A DNA stretch of 64,000 bases from contig CAJCHZ010000077.1 in NCBI GenBank assembly GCA_903970165.1, positions 1-64,000 on the forward strand, given 5' to 3'. The translations under genes and the position numbers were made by a program. The notes under the pieces are model-generated. The model did not search any database and was not told where the DNA came from. It was given only the letters and a program-made list of their open reading frames with translations. Below are positions 11,675 to 19,777 of this stretch, one piece after another; the first letter of the stretch is position 1, and each line of letters begins with the position of its first letter. This DNA comes from Betaproteobacteria bacterium (GTDB taxonomy: Bacteria; Acidobacteriota; Terriglobia; Acidiferrales; UBA7541).

Positions 11675-14170
11675 TTACGGCTGCCAGTCGCAATCGAGCA
11701 TCCCCATACTCCCTATCGGCGGGCCATCGGGCGGCTCGACGGGCGGCGTCAGATCCATGCGCTTGGGATCTTTTTCAAACAGCTCAATTTGCCTGGCCGC
11801 GAAGTAGACGTGCGCCCGATCGGAAATTACGCCTGAGGGTGAATTGAGCCAATCCTGTAGCTCTTTGAGTTTGAAGGAGGCGATGGCGCGAACTTCGTCA
11901 GTTGCGTGGTCATTGGCGGAGAGGGCCATCAAATCGTATAGGGCGACATTGTCGATGGTGTTGGCGATTTCCGCGTTGTAGTCTTTCCCGTGCGGCGCTT
12001 TCCACGTCGCGCTGAGCACGGCGTCGAGGATTTCGTCGAGGCCGGGGTTTTCTTGATTGCGCGCGTGGAATTCGACGAGGCGCGCGGCGCGCTCCGGATT
12101 GAAGAGAAATTGCAGGACGTGCTGCGCTGCGGATTCCGCGGGAGCGAGCGCGTCAAAAGCCGGGCTGGTGTGAATCTTGAAGTCCTCGCGGTCACGCGGG
12201 TATTCCGGCGGACGCGGGGGAATCATTTTTAGCAGCGGCTCGGGCAGGGCGAGCACCTCCGGTTTCAGCGTAGCCAGAACGGCGGCAAGTGCGCGGCGCT
12301 GCTCGGCGGGAGCGACGATTTGCGTGGGAATCTCGCCATCCCCGCGCAATGCAAAGGTGTAGTCCATTCCTCCGACGAGCTTGCTGGCGGCTTCGACCTG
12401 GTAGCGATGCAACATGTAGATGGGTGCGAGAGTGTCTTCCATGGTCGCGAGTGGCGCGCCTTCGCGAATATTGTTTTCGCCGAAGCGTTTTAGGGCGCCG
12501 CCGCGGACCTGCATCAGCCGGTTCAATTCGTCCACAGGATTCGAGCCGCTATCCCAAAGATGCGCGACGCTGCTGGAAGAGCCTGGGGGACGCGCATCCT
12601 GGTCCGTGAGGTAACGGAGGCCACGGCCGAAAGCGTCGGTAAGTATTTTATTGAGAGCGGCGCGCTCGTCGGTACCCGGCGCGAAGTCGCGGTAACCCCA
12701 TGTGATGGAGACTTTGTCCCATTCGCCGATGCCCGTGGCATAGGCGTCGGAGAGATCGGGAGTTCCGTCGGCGGCGAGGTTCACCAGCGGTGGCGGATAA
12801 TCCATCACCGAGGAACGGTTGACCGTGCTGGCGGAATAGTTGTGCATTAGCCCGAGAGTGTGGCCAACTTCGTGGGCCGCGAGTTGGCGAAGGCGCGCAA
12901 GGGCCATGTCCATCATTTTTTGTGAGACAGGTTTTCCTTTTTCGTAGGGGGCGAGCAGCCCTTCGGCAATCAGGTAGTCCTGGCGCACGCGCAGCGAGCC
13001 AAGCGTGACGTGTCCCTTAATGATTTCGCCGGTGCGCGGGTCAATGACCGCCGCGCCGTAGGACCACCCGCGCGTCGCGCGGTGCACCCACTGGATCACG
13101 TTGTAGCGGAGATCCATCAGGTCAGCATCTTCGGGCATTAGTTCCACGCGGAAGGCGTTTTTGTATCCGGCGGCTTCAAACGCCTGGTTCCACCAGCGCG
13201 CGCCTTCGAGAAGCGCGGAACGGATCGGTTCCGGCGCACCGCGATCGAGGTAATAAACGATGGGCTGAACCGGCTCGCTGAGCGCGGCTTTCGGATCTTT
13301 TTTCTCGAGGCGGTGGCGAGCCGTAAAACGTTTGACGATGGGTTCGCTGACCGCCGTCGCGTAATCCATGTAGGCGATTCCGAAGAAGCTGCTGCGTGGA
13401 TCATAGATGCGGGGCTTGTAACCCGGCGGGGGAAGCTGGACGAAGGAGTGATGCTCGCGAACGGTGATGGATTCAGGGGACGGAGTGACCTGGCGCACCC
13501 AGCCGCCTGGTTCGTCACCTGCGAATGTCAGCGTGGCTTCGACTTCCGTGTTGAGCGGAAAATTTTTGGTGTGGGAATTTTCCGCCAAGGGAGGAAAAAT
13601 CGCGCAGCGCGAGGCATCGAGGTGGTAGGAACCCTGCTTCGTGCGTCGAAGCGTCGCCGGAATGCCGTGAGCGTCTCGCAGGAAGAAGTCCGTCGCATCC
13701 ACCAGCGCGTGGCCATTTTCTTCGGCGCCAACGGTGAAACCCCAGAGCGCGGATTCCGCGAAAGAATCACGGACCGCGCGGCGCTCATCGGCGTCGTTCG
13801 AAACAGCGCGATATTCCAGGTTTTCTTGGATGAGCAGAATTTTTGGGCCGCTGCGCTCGAACCGAACGATGCCCGTAATGCCCAGCTGGCCGCGGTCGAG
13901 CCCAATGTCGTTCGAACCGATGCCCGCGGGGAGACCGCTCTGATACAGGAATTCCGTGCTCCACTTATCAATTTCGAGCCACAGCTTGCCCTGCTTTGCG
14001 TCCCAATAAAGATTGAAATATCCGGGGAGCTTTTGCATCCCCGCCGTTTTGTCGGCGATGGTCGGCGTCTGTGCTGCGTCGGGAAGTGCTCTATCGCGAG
14101 GTGCCGCGAAAGCCAGCGCGGGCACGGCCAGCACGCAAAGCAAAAAAAGACACCTGCAACGTTTCAGCAT
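11675..14170 (-). CDS. secreted zinc-dependent metalloprotease (DUF5117/DUF5118 type)
   Basis: An 831-residue exported metalloprotease. Counted from ATG 14170, the N-terminus MLKRCRCLFLLCVLAVP is a signal peptide ending near AFAAPRD. The zinc site is HEVGHTLGLMH (His433, His437, His443, with catalytic Glu434), an extended metzincin-type motif followed by SVMDYPPP, a likely Met-turn. The regions before the protease core (KLPGYFNLYWD, LYQSGLPAGIGSNDIGL) are typical of large acidobacterial and Bacteroidetes metalloproteases with DUF5117/5118 domains. The open frame extends 17 codons upstream, but the chosen Met begins the signal peptide. It is divergent from mqnA with about 100 bases between starts. 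It probably acts in the periplasm or outside the cell; the substrate is unknown. Confidence 0.88.
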   Translation of the reverse strand: MLKRCRCLFLLCVLAVPALAFAAPRDRALPDAAQTPTIADKTAGMQKLPGYFNLYWDAKQGKLWLEIDKWSTEFLYQSGLPAGIGSNDIGLDRGQLGITGIVRFERSGPKILLIQENLEYRAVSNDADERRAVRDSFAESALWGFTVGAEENGHALVDATDFFLRDAHGIPATLRRTKQGSYHLDASRCAIFPPLAENSHTKNFPLNTEVEATLTFAGDEPGGWVRQVTPSPESITVREHHSFVQLPPPGYKPRIYDPRSSFFGIAYMDYATAVSEPIVKRFTARHRLEKKDPKAALSEPVQPIVYYLDRGAPEPIRSALLEGARWWNQAFEAAGYKNAFRVELMPEDADLMDLRYNVIQWVHRATRGWSYGAAVIDPRTGEIIKGHVTLGSLRVRQDYLIAEGLLAPYEKGKPVSQKMMDMALARLRQLAAHEVGHTLGLMHNYSASTVNRSSVMDYPPPLVNLAADGTPDLSDAYATGIGEWDKVSITWGYRDFAPGTDERAALNKILTDAFGRGLRYLTDQDARPPGSSSSVAHLWDSGSNPVDELNRLMQVRGGALKRFGENNIREGAPLATMEDTLAPIYMLHRYQVEAASKLVGGMDYTFALRGDGEIPTQIVAPAEQRRALAAVLATLKPEVLALPEPLLKMIPPRPPEYPRDREDFKIHTSPAFDALAPAESAAQHVLQFLFNPERAARLVEFHARNQENPGLDEILDAVLSATWKAPHGKDYNAEIANTIDNVALYDLMALSANDHATDEVRAIASFKLKELQDWLNSPSGVISDRAHVYFAARQIELFEKDPKRMDLTPPVEPPDGPPIGSMGMLDCDWQP

Positions 14171-14240
14171 TTTCAAAGCCTCCGAATGGAAAGAACGTTT
14201 TACAACAAAGACGGCTCGCACGGGGGAAAATCCGGTCTGC

Positions 14241-14246
14241 TATACT
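14241..14246 (+). promoter_or_regulatory. Candidate -10 element for mqnA
   Basis: TATACT lies 27 bases before the proposed TTG start of mqnA. No good -35 hexamer is visible 16-18 bases upstream, so this is tentative. The interval 14171-14272 also has to hold the promoter of the divergent metalloprotease gene. Confidence 0.3.
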
Positions 14247-14272
14247 TGGTTGAAATCGCGAGCATCCCGAAC

Positions 14273-15181
14273 TTGAACAAACTTCGCATCTCCATCGTGC
14301 AATACCTGAATACGGCGCCACTGGTTCGTGGTTTTACGCACGGCCCGCTGGAAGGCAAGTACGACCTGTCGTTTACCGTCCCCTCGCAATGCGCGGAAGC
14401 CCTGCGCACCGGAGCAGCCGACATCGCGATTATTCCAGCGATTGAGTATCAGCGAATCCCGGATTTGGAAGTTCTGCCGGGGATGGCCATCGCCTCGCAG
14501 AATCGCGTACGCAGCCTTTTGATCGTCTCGAAGAAACCAATCGAACAAGTGAAGAGCCTTGCGCTCGACCGCAGCTCGCGCAGCACGCAAGCTCTAACGC
14601 GAATTCTCGCCGACGAGTACTGGAAAATCTCTCCTGAGTTTTTTGAAGCCGATCCTAATCTGCCCGCCATGCTAGAAAAAGCCGACGCAGTTTTGCTCAT
14701 CGGCGATCCCGCTCTGCGCCTTTCGATCGCCATCGAGAAAAAGTGCGCCGTCGGGCCGGAAGGACGTGCTACATGCCAAGCCGCAACTCTGGGCCTTACG
14801 AACTCCGGCATTTTCCGCGTGTACGACGTGGTCGGTGAATGGCGCAAATGGACGGCGCTTCCTGCGGTTATGGCAGTGTGGGCGGCAAAGCGCGGAGTGA
14901 TCACGCCAGAAGTGCTCGCTGACTTCACTCTGTCGCGTGATTTCGGTCTGATCAGCATCGGCGAAATTTGCAAAGAAGCCTCACTCGAACTCGAGCTGCC
15001 GCAATCTGAACTCGAGTCTTACCTGCGGAACAACATTGACTTTCATCTCGGAGAAGACAATCGCCGCGGACTCGAAAAATATTTTCAGGAAGCCGACAAA
15101 CTGCTGCTGATTCCCGAAAACAAGAAAATTGCATGGGCGAGCGCAACAAAAGACGAGGTCCGTGCCTCTGCGAAGCTCTAG
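14273..15181 (+). CDS. mqnA: chorismate dehydratase MqnA (futalosine pathway)
   Basis: A 302-residue MqnA-type protein that converts chorismate to 3-[(1-carboxyvinyl)oxy]benzoate, the first step of futalosine menaquinone synthesis. Family signatures are RISIVQYLNTAPLVRGF at the N-terminus, a periplasmic-binding-protein-like fold with TVPSQCAEAL and AADIAIIPAIEYQ, and DRSSRSTQALTRIL in the middle. The frame is open far upstream only because it runs antisense to the metalloprotease. The start is taken as TTG 14273 (NKLRISIV), which matches family N-termini; TTG 14246 is an alternative. mqnC follows 110 bases downstream on the same strand. Confidence 0.9.
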   Translation: MNKLRISIVQYLNTAPLVRGFTHGPLEGKYDLSFTVPSQCAEALRTGAADIAIIPAIEYQRIPDLEVLPGMAIASQNRVRSLLIVSKKPIEQVKSLALDRSSRSTQALTRILADEYWKISPEFFEADPNLPAMLEKADAVLLIGDPALRLSIAIEKKCAVGPEGRATCQAATLGLTNSGIFRVYDVVGEWRKWTALPAVMAVWAAKRGVITPEVLADFTLSRDFGLISIGEICKEASLELELPQSELESYLRNNIDFHLGEDNRRGLEKYFQEADKLLLIPENKKIAWASATKDEVRASAKL

Positions 15182-15291
15182 GGGCATGGCACTTTCACCC
15201 GAGCCTCGCAGGGCCCTGCCGTCCGGCGAGGCGATTAGAGTTTGCATGCGGCATTCGATAGAATGAAAAGACATCGAAAAGAAGGAAAACC

Positions 15292-16326
15292 GTGGGATTA
15301 ACCAAGCAAGAAGCCCTGGACATGCTGCAATCCGACGACCTCGTGGGCGTCGGTATGGCCGCGCACCAATTGCGCTTGAAGAAAAACGATCCGCGCGTCG
15401 CGACCTACCAGATCGACCGCAACATCAATTACACGAATTTCTGCACCGAGTACTGCTCGTTTTGCGCCTTCTACCGCCCACTCGGCGCAAAAGACGGCTA
15501 CATCCTTTCCTTTGAAACCATCTACGAAAAAATCGAGGAGATGCTGACGCTCGGCGGTACCGGCGTACTGCTCCAAGGCGGCCTGCACCCCGATCTGCAA
15601 ATCGGCTATTACGAAAATCTTCTCCGCTCGCTGAAAGCCCGTTTCCCGCAAGTGCACTTGCACTGTTTTTCCGCTCCGGAGATTCTTTGCATCGCGGAAG
15701 TCAGCGAACTCAGCGTCGAGGACACCATCAAACGCCTGATGGACGCTGGTTTGCAATCCATCCCCGGCGGCGGCGCGGAAATCCTGGACGACGAAATCCG
15801 CGGCAAAATTGCCCGCCTGAAGTGCACCAGCGATGATTGGGAGCAGGTCCACCGCGTCGCTCACAAGCTCGGACTACGCACCACGGCGACGATGATGTTC
15901 GGCTGCGGCGAAGAGCTGCGCCACCGTGTGAATCACCTCGAACGCCTCCGCCGCATTCAGGAAGACACCGGCGGCTTCACGGCATTCATTCCGTGGATCT
16001 TCGCGGCGGAAAACACCGCTCTCGGGAAAAAAGTGCAGGAAACGACAGCCGTCGATTATCTGAAAACGCTTGCGGTCAGCCGCCTCTATCTCGACAATAT
16101 TGACCACATCCAATCGAGTTGGCTCACGCCCGGCATAAAAGTCTGCCAGGTGGGTCTGCAATTCGGCGCCGACGACGTCGGCAGCATCCTGATTGAAGAA
16201 AACGTCGTCTTCGCCGCTGGCGTAAAAAACCGCACCAATGAAAACGAGCTGCGCCGCATCATCTCCGACGCGGGCTTCATCCCCGCACAGCGCGATACGC
16301 TCTATCGTTCCTACGCTCTGAAATAA
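15292..16326 (+). CDS. mqnC: cyclic dehypoxanthine futalosine synthase MqnC (radical SAM)
   Basis: A 344-residue radical-SAM enzyme that cyclises dehypoxanthine futalosine in menaquinone synthesis. The 4Fe-4S cluster cysteines are Cys51, Cys55 and Cys58 in NFCTEYCSFCAFY. The motif LLQGGLHPDLQIGYYE and the late SSWLTPGIKVCQVGLQFGAD match the MqnC/MqnE/CofH family; the length and the adjacent mqnA favour MqnC. The GTG start at 15292 has GAAGGA a suitable distance upstream. The other pathway genes (mqnB, mqnD, mqnE) are not in this window. Confidence 0.92.
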   Translation: MGLTKQEALDMLQSDDLVGVGMAAHQLRLKKNDPRVATYQIDRNINYTNFCTEYCSFCAFYRPLGAKDGYILSFETIYEKIEEMLTLGGTGVLLQGGLHPDLQIGYYENLLRSLKARFPQVHLHCFSAPEILCIAEVSELSVEDTIKRLMDAGLQSIPGGGAEILDDEIRGKIARLKCTSDDWEQVHRVAHKLGLRTTATMMFGCGEELRHRVNHLERLRRIQEDTGGFTAFIPWIFAAENTALGKKVQETTAVDYLKTLAVSRLYLDNIDHIQSSWLTPGIKVCQVGLQFGADDVGSILIEENVVFAAGVKNRTNENELRRIISDAGFIPAQRDTLYRSYALK

Positions 16327-16350
16327 CCGGAAATAATCGCGAAAAGTTGT

Positions 16351-17007
16351 CTACTTGGCGGGTTTTCGAAGGGGTCGAAGCACAAACTCCACCTCAGTCC
16401 CATCCGGCAAATCAATATCTTCCAGGGGGTACATGATTCCGCTACGGAACCGCGCCTTGATCCACCGGGGCCCCGGTTTGGTTTCGCTGACCTCTGCCTT
16501 TACAGGCGCTCCCGGCCGGGGCGGCGCTTCCGCCGTCTCATCGAGCGCCTCATTCGCCAGCGCATCCGCTTCCCGGTTCTGCTCGCGGTAAACATGGTTG
16601 ATGTGGAACGATTCGAATCCCATCGACATTTTCTTCGCCCGCTCGAACAGCGGCCGCAAATCCTCGCTTTTCACCTTGTACTGCCCCTGCATCTGCTTGA
16701 CCATCAATTCCGAATCGCTCTCGACTCGCAAAGCCCGGATGTTATGCGTTTGCGCATAGTCCAGCGCCGCAATCAATCCGTAATATTCCGCGACATTGTT
16801 GGTCATCCGCCCGATGTATTTTTTCAGCTTGGCAACAAGCTCGCCCTTGCCATCACGAATCACCACACCATAAGACGCGGGCCCGGGATTTCCACGCGCC
16901 GCGCCATCAATGTTGGCTTGGTGCGCAGGCATTGCGGGCTTGTCCTCGGCAGGCGCGCCGGGGAACAGTCCACCGGCGGCTTTCGTTGGTTTTGGCAGTC
17001 GTGGCAT
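16351..17007 (-). CDS. RNase HI-like protein with DUF104-like C-terminal tail
   Basis: A 218-residue protein with an RNase HI fold that should cleave RNA in RNA-DNA hybrids. Metal-binding acids are Asp34 (NIDGAARGNPGP), Glu74 (NNVAEYYGL), Asp98 (VESDSELMV) and Asp148 (NREADALAN). After a Pro-rich linker, the last 35 residues (RFRSGIMYPLEDIDLPDGTE and beyond) resemble DUF104, a small domain found in AF2212-like antitoxins. The start at 17007 is set by overlap: the upstream gene's TGA and this ATG share one base (TGATG), pointing to translational coupling. A longer frame to 17070 lies inside the upstream gene. The tail's role is unknown. Confidence 0.85.
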   Translation of the reverse strand: MPRLPKPTKAAGGLFPGAPAEDKPAMPAHQANIDGAARGNPGPASYGVVIRDGKGELVAKLKKYIGRMTNNVAEYYGLIAALDYAQTHNIRALRVESDSELMVKQMQGQYKVKSEDLRPLFERAKKMSMGFESFHINHVYREQNREADALANEALDETAEAPPRPGAPVKAEVSETKPGPRWIKARFRSGIMYPLEDIDLPDGTEVEFVLRPLRKPAK

Positions 17008-17741
17008 CAGGAGTGGGTAGCCAGCGGAATCGGCTCCAAAGTATACAAAATCAAACCGCAAGACTCGCATCGGTAAATCTCTTCATTCGGCTCACGGCGA
17101 AGTTCCTGCAAAGTATGCGGCAAGACGCGCATCCCGCAACCGCGGCATTGGCCATCGCGCGCCTCCGCAACCCCGGAGCCATGGTGCCTCTTGGCGATGC
17201 GGTCGTAAAGGTCGCGCACATCCTGCGGTATCGGAGCCAAAGCCCGTTCGCGTTCGGCCAGTAGAGACTCCACCTGTTTCTTCTTTTCCGTTTGCAGAGC
17301 CTCAATTTCTTTTTTCTCTTTTGCGACAGCCTGCTCGTCTTCCTTCAGGTTCGCTTCCGCGTGCCGCACGCGCCGCTCTGCCTCTTCGCTGGCCATCATC
17401 ACTTCCAATTGCGCGTCTTCCGCCTTGGCGACTTCCGCCTCTGCATTCGCAATCTCATGCTGCAGCGCTTTGTAAGCTTCGTTGGTCTTCACCGCCCCGC
17501 TCTGGTCACGATACTTCTTCGCGCGGTCTTTCCACTGCTGCACGTCCAGCTCGAATTTCTTCCGTTCCTTCTGGCTGTTGAGCAGTCCCTCTTTCGCTGC
17601 GACTACGGAGGCCTTCGCCCCGCTCAGTTTCGTGTCGGCTTCGCGCACGCGCTTCGGAAACGTCTCCAACTCCGTGCGCAGCGCGGCAATCAGGTGGTCC
17701 ACCCGCTGAAGCTCAATAAGATGAGGAATGGCGGAATGCAT
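17007..17741 (-). CDS. coiled-coil zinc-ribbon protein (DUF164/CdsZ type)
   Basis: A 244-residue protein with a long charged coiled coil (about 15-180, rich in Glu, Lys, Ala and Arg) followed by a C4 zinc ribbon: CRGC near 200 and CESC near 226, inside DGQCRGCGMRVLP and YRCESCGLILY. This matches the widespread DUF164/zf-RING_7 family, which is often annotated as a nucleic-acid-binding C4 zinc-ribbon protein. The stop overlaps the RNase HI-like start by one base, so the two products may work together. The exact function is unknown. Confidence 0.88.
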   Translation of the reverse strand: MHSAIPHLIELQRVDHLIAALRTELETFPKRVREADTKLSGAKASVVAAKEGLLNSQKERKKFELDVQQWKDRAKKYRDQSGAVKTNEAYKALQHEIANAEAEVAKAEDAQLEVMMASEEAERRVRHAEANLKEDEQAVAKEKKEIEALQTEKKKQVESLLAERERALAPIPQDVRDLYDRIAKRHHGSGVAEARDGQCRGCGMRVLPHTLQELRREPNEEIYRCESCGLILYTLEPIPLATHS

Positions 17742-17813
17742 GGGCCTGTAATACTAGCACAGCACGAGCTATGCTTTGCCGGAGCGGAGCTTTGGTGCGC
17801 TGCTGGCAGGAAG

Positions 17814-17844
17814 GTGCCCTAAGGAAAGTGCAAGTCTTGGGCAC
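17814..17844. other. Hairpin in the upstream region of the tautomerase gene
   Basis: GTGCCC-T-AAG (17814-17823) pairs with CTTGGGCAC (17836-17844) with one bulged base and a 12-base loop. It lies in the 161-base interval between the divergent zinc-ribbon and tautomerase genes. There is no T tract. It may be part of a 5' leader or a small RNA. Confidence 0.3.
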
Positions 17845-17902
17845 GCAACCATTCCCGGCCGCTTCGAGCCTGCTTGGAGCCCCGTTCAGAGGAGGATGAG
17901 AA

Positions 17903-18100
17903 ATGCCGCATGTGCAAATCACCTGGGTCGAAGGCCGGACTCCGGAAATGAAACGCAAAATTGCCGAGCGCATCACGGCCGTTTTAATCGAAGATGGCAA
18001 GGCCAAGCGCCAAAACATCCACGTTTCGTTCCACGACGTCCCGGCAACAAACTACGCCGAAGCAGGCGTGCTGGTGGCAGACCAGAAGCGAAACCCGTAA
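17903..18100 (+). CDS. 4-oxalocrotonate tautomerase family protein
   Basis: A 65-residue tautomerase-fold subunit. After removal of Met the chain starts with Pro (MPHVQITWVEGR), the catalytic base of this superfamily. The pattern EGRTPEMKRKIAERIT and the late HVSFHDVPATNYAEAG match short 4-OT-like proteins that assemble as hexamers. A strong ribosome site, AGGAGGATGAGAA, precedes the ATG. The substrate is unknown. It is monocistronic as far as can be seen. Confidence 0.88.
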   Translation: MPHVQITWVEGRTPEMKRKIAERITAVLIEDGKAKRQNIHVSFHDVPATNYAEAGVLVADQKRNP

Positions 18101-18156
18101 GAACACGAAACTCGGCGCCCGAAGGCTGTCAGAATGGCCATTCACTTTTTGAGTGG

Positions 18157-18546
18157 TCAGTTGATTTCTCGGACTTCCATGCTCTGGTCCATCGCAAGCG
18201 TGGGGTATCGTATGGGCGAACCCGCAGGCGCCGGAGCGTGTCGCGCCGTCACGCTGAAGTTGCCATCGGAGCATGCGACAGAATACGTGTAACCATCGCG
18301 CTCGGGGCGCGACATCGAAAGGGCATTGGAAGAAATCATCTCCTCCAGCGTCGCGCAATGCCCGTTCTGCGCGATAGCCGCGCGTTCAGCCTGCGCAATC
18401 TGCAGCAGATCGGCGCGCACCCCGGTCAGGCTGATCGCCTGTGTGGGAGCCGTGCCTTGATCCGTCACCGGCATGCGCTTCAAAGTCACTTCATACACCA
18501 CGGCCCCCACCGCGCAAGCAACGAGGATCGCAATAAAGGCTTTCAT
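18157..18546 (-). CDS. membrane-anchored pilin-like hypothetical protein
   Basis: A 129-residue protein from ATG 18546 with an N-terminal hydrophobic helix (MKAFIAILVACAVGAVVYEV) and a small globular part. The globular part has two Cys (GHCATLEEM and YSVACSDGN) that could form a disulfide, and a beta-rich GYTYSVACSDGNFSVTAR segment like type IV pilin-like proteins. It lacks a clear prepilin-peptidase G-x-x-x-x-E site, so true pilin processing is doubtful. The frame runs 23 codons further upstream, but the chosen Met begins the membrane segment. The function is unknown. Confidence 0.6.
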   Translation of the reverse strand: MKAFIAILVACAVGAVVYEVTLKRMPVTDQGTAPTQAISLTGVRADLLQIAQAERAAIAQNGHCATLEEMISSNALSMSRPERDGYTYSVACSDGNFSVTARHAPAPAGSPIRYPTLAMDQSMEVREIN

Positions 18547-18682
18547 AAACTCAATTCTCCATCCGTCCCCGACGCCCAGCAAGAAACTTATGCAGTCTAG
18601 TGCAGTAGCAGGCACCCAGCCACATATCCCTCGAGCGCTCTGTCCGGGATAGCGGACTGCGCAAGTTTCTTCCGCTTTCTAA

Positions 18683-18718
18683 TTGACACTCGAACCCCAC
18701 TCCAGTAACAACTATAGT
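18683..18718 (+). promoter_or_regulatory. Possible promoter of the FecR-domain gene
   Basis: TTGACA at 18683-18688 is a perfect -35 hexamer. TAACAA at 18706-18711 has the ideal 17-base spacing but is a weak -10; TATAGT at 18713-18718 is a better -10 but 24 bases away. The start codon is 28 bases downstream of the latter. Confidence 0.35.
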
Positions 18719-18745
18719 ACCCAAAGTTTCTCTAGGAGATTTCTG

Positions 18746-19558
18746 ATGAAAACCAAGTCCCCTCTCGCCCTAGGGCTGGCACTGTTCCTCTCGGTCATCA
18801 TTGCCGTCCCGGCGGATCTTTCCGCAGATCCGCAAGCCGCTGGACAGGTCGCCGGCCATGTGGATCGCGTGATTCCATCGGCTAGTATCGCGCGCGGTTC
18901 CAAGACCATCAACGCAGCCGCGAAAACGCCGGTGGACTGGCAGGATCTCGTGAACACGCAGGCCAGCGGCCGCGCACGCGTTGCCCTAGACGACGGCTCG
19001 GTCCTCAACGTGGGCTCCGATTCCTCGGTCAAAGTGGAGAAAGTAGACGCAGGCGCGCAGCAAACGTCCCTTGAGCTCGCTTACGGCAAGCTGCGCACGC
19101 AAGCGCAAAAAATTGCCAAGCCCGACGGCAAGTTTGAAGTGAAAACCGCCGCTGGTGTGGCCGGCGTCGTGGGCACGGACTTTTACGTCGGCTTTGCAAA
19201 CGATGTGATGAATGTGGTCGTCTATGAAGGCCTTGTTCGCGTTTGCAATAACGCCGGCGTTTGCGTGATCGTGAAAGCCGGCCAGATGACCAACGTGCGC
19301 CACGGCGACAATTCGGCTCCCGAACCTCCCACACAGGCGCCCCTCGACCTGCTTGTTTCGCTGACCAAGGATACCGAGGTTGGCCCGCGTCCGGGCGCTG
19401 GCCTCGAAACAGCGGGTGGAATCGGCAAAGGCATGGGCATCCTGATTGGTGTTCTTGCGGTGGTCCCGATCGTGGTTTTTTCCGTTCTCGCCACTCACAA
19501 ATCTACTCCGCCGGCTCCGGTCAATCCTTGCGTACTCAATCCCAGCCAGTGCGGTTAA
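18746..19558 (+). CDS. FecR-domain exported protein
   Basis: A 270-residue protein starting at ATG 18746, which follows a TAGGAGA ribosome site. Signal peptide: MKTKSPLALGLALFLSVI and onward. The FecR domain covers about 40-165: it has DWQDLVNTQASGRARVALDDG, LNVGSDSSVKVEK and FEVKTAAGVAGVVGTDFYV. A second hydrophobic segment lies near the C-terminus (GMGILIGVLAVVPIVVFSVL), followed by a Pro/Cys tail ending NPSQCG. Classic FecR proteins relay signals to ECF sigma factors; no sigma gene is adjacent, so this is one of the orphan FecR-domain proteins common in Acidobacteriota. It probably sits in the envelope; its ligand is unknown. Confidence 0.82.
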   Translation: MKTKSPLALGLALFLSVIIAVPADLSADPQAAGQVAGHVDRVIPSASIARGSKTINAAAKTPVDWQDLVNTQASGRARVALDDGSVLNVGSDSSVKVEKVDAGAQQTSLELAYGKLRTQAQKIAKPDGKFEVKTAAGVAGVVGTDFYVGFANDVMNVVVYEGLVRVCNNAGVCVIVKAGQMTNVRHGDNSAPEPPTQAPLDLLVSLTKDTEVGPRPGAGLETAGGIGKGMGILIGVLAVVPIVVFSVLATHKSTPPAPVNPCVLNPSQCG

Positions 19559-19595
19559 CAGCTGGAACGGGAGCGTAACACCTTCGCATGATTGG

Positions 19596-19625
19596 GCCCC
19601 GACTGCCTGGCGCAGCCGGGGCTTT
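19596..19625 (+). terminator. Probable intrinsic terminator of the FecR-domain gene
   Basis: GCCCCGACTGC (19596-19606) pairs with GCAGCCGGGGC (19612-19622) with one A-C mismatch, followed by TTTCCCTTTCCC. The T stretch is short, so efficiency is uncertain. The rest of 19559-19777 shows no gene. Confidence 0.55.
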
Positions 19626-19777
19626 CCCTTTCCCGCGCTATGCAACTCCCGGGAGCTAATAGCCGTCCAACCAATGTGACGAATAAGACGCCGCTGACTC
19701 CCTCATTTTGTGCCGTTACCCGCGGTAGCGTACACTGGATGTTTCGTGGTCCCGTCTAACTCTAAGTGAGGCAATCC

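Noticed and set aside
13313-14272. Long N-terminal extension of mqnA
   Set aside because: This part lies antisense to the metalloprotease gene, and its translation has no MqnA features. MqnA family N-termini begin at RISIVQYLN.
17776-18600. 274-codon plus-strand frame over the tautomerase and pilin-like genes
   Set aside because: It is in a different frame from the tautomerase, which has Pro-1 and a strong ribosome site. The translation is Arg-rich with no recognisable motif.
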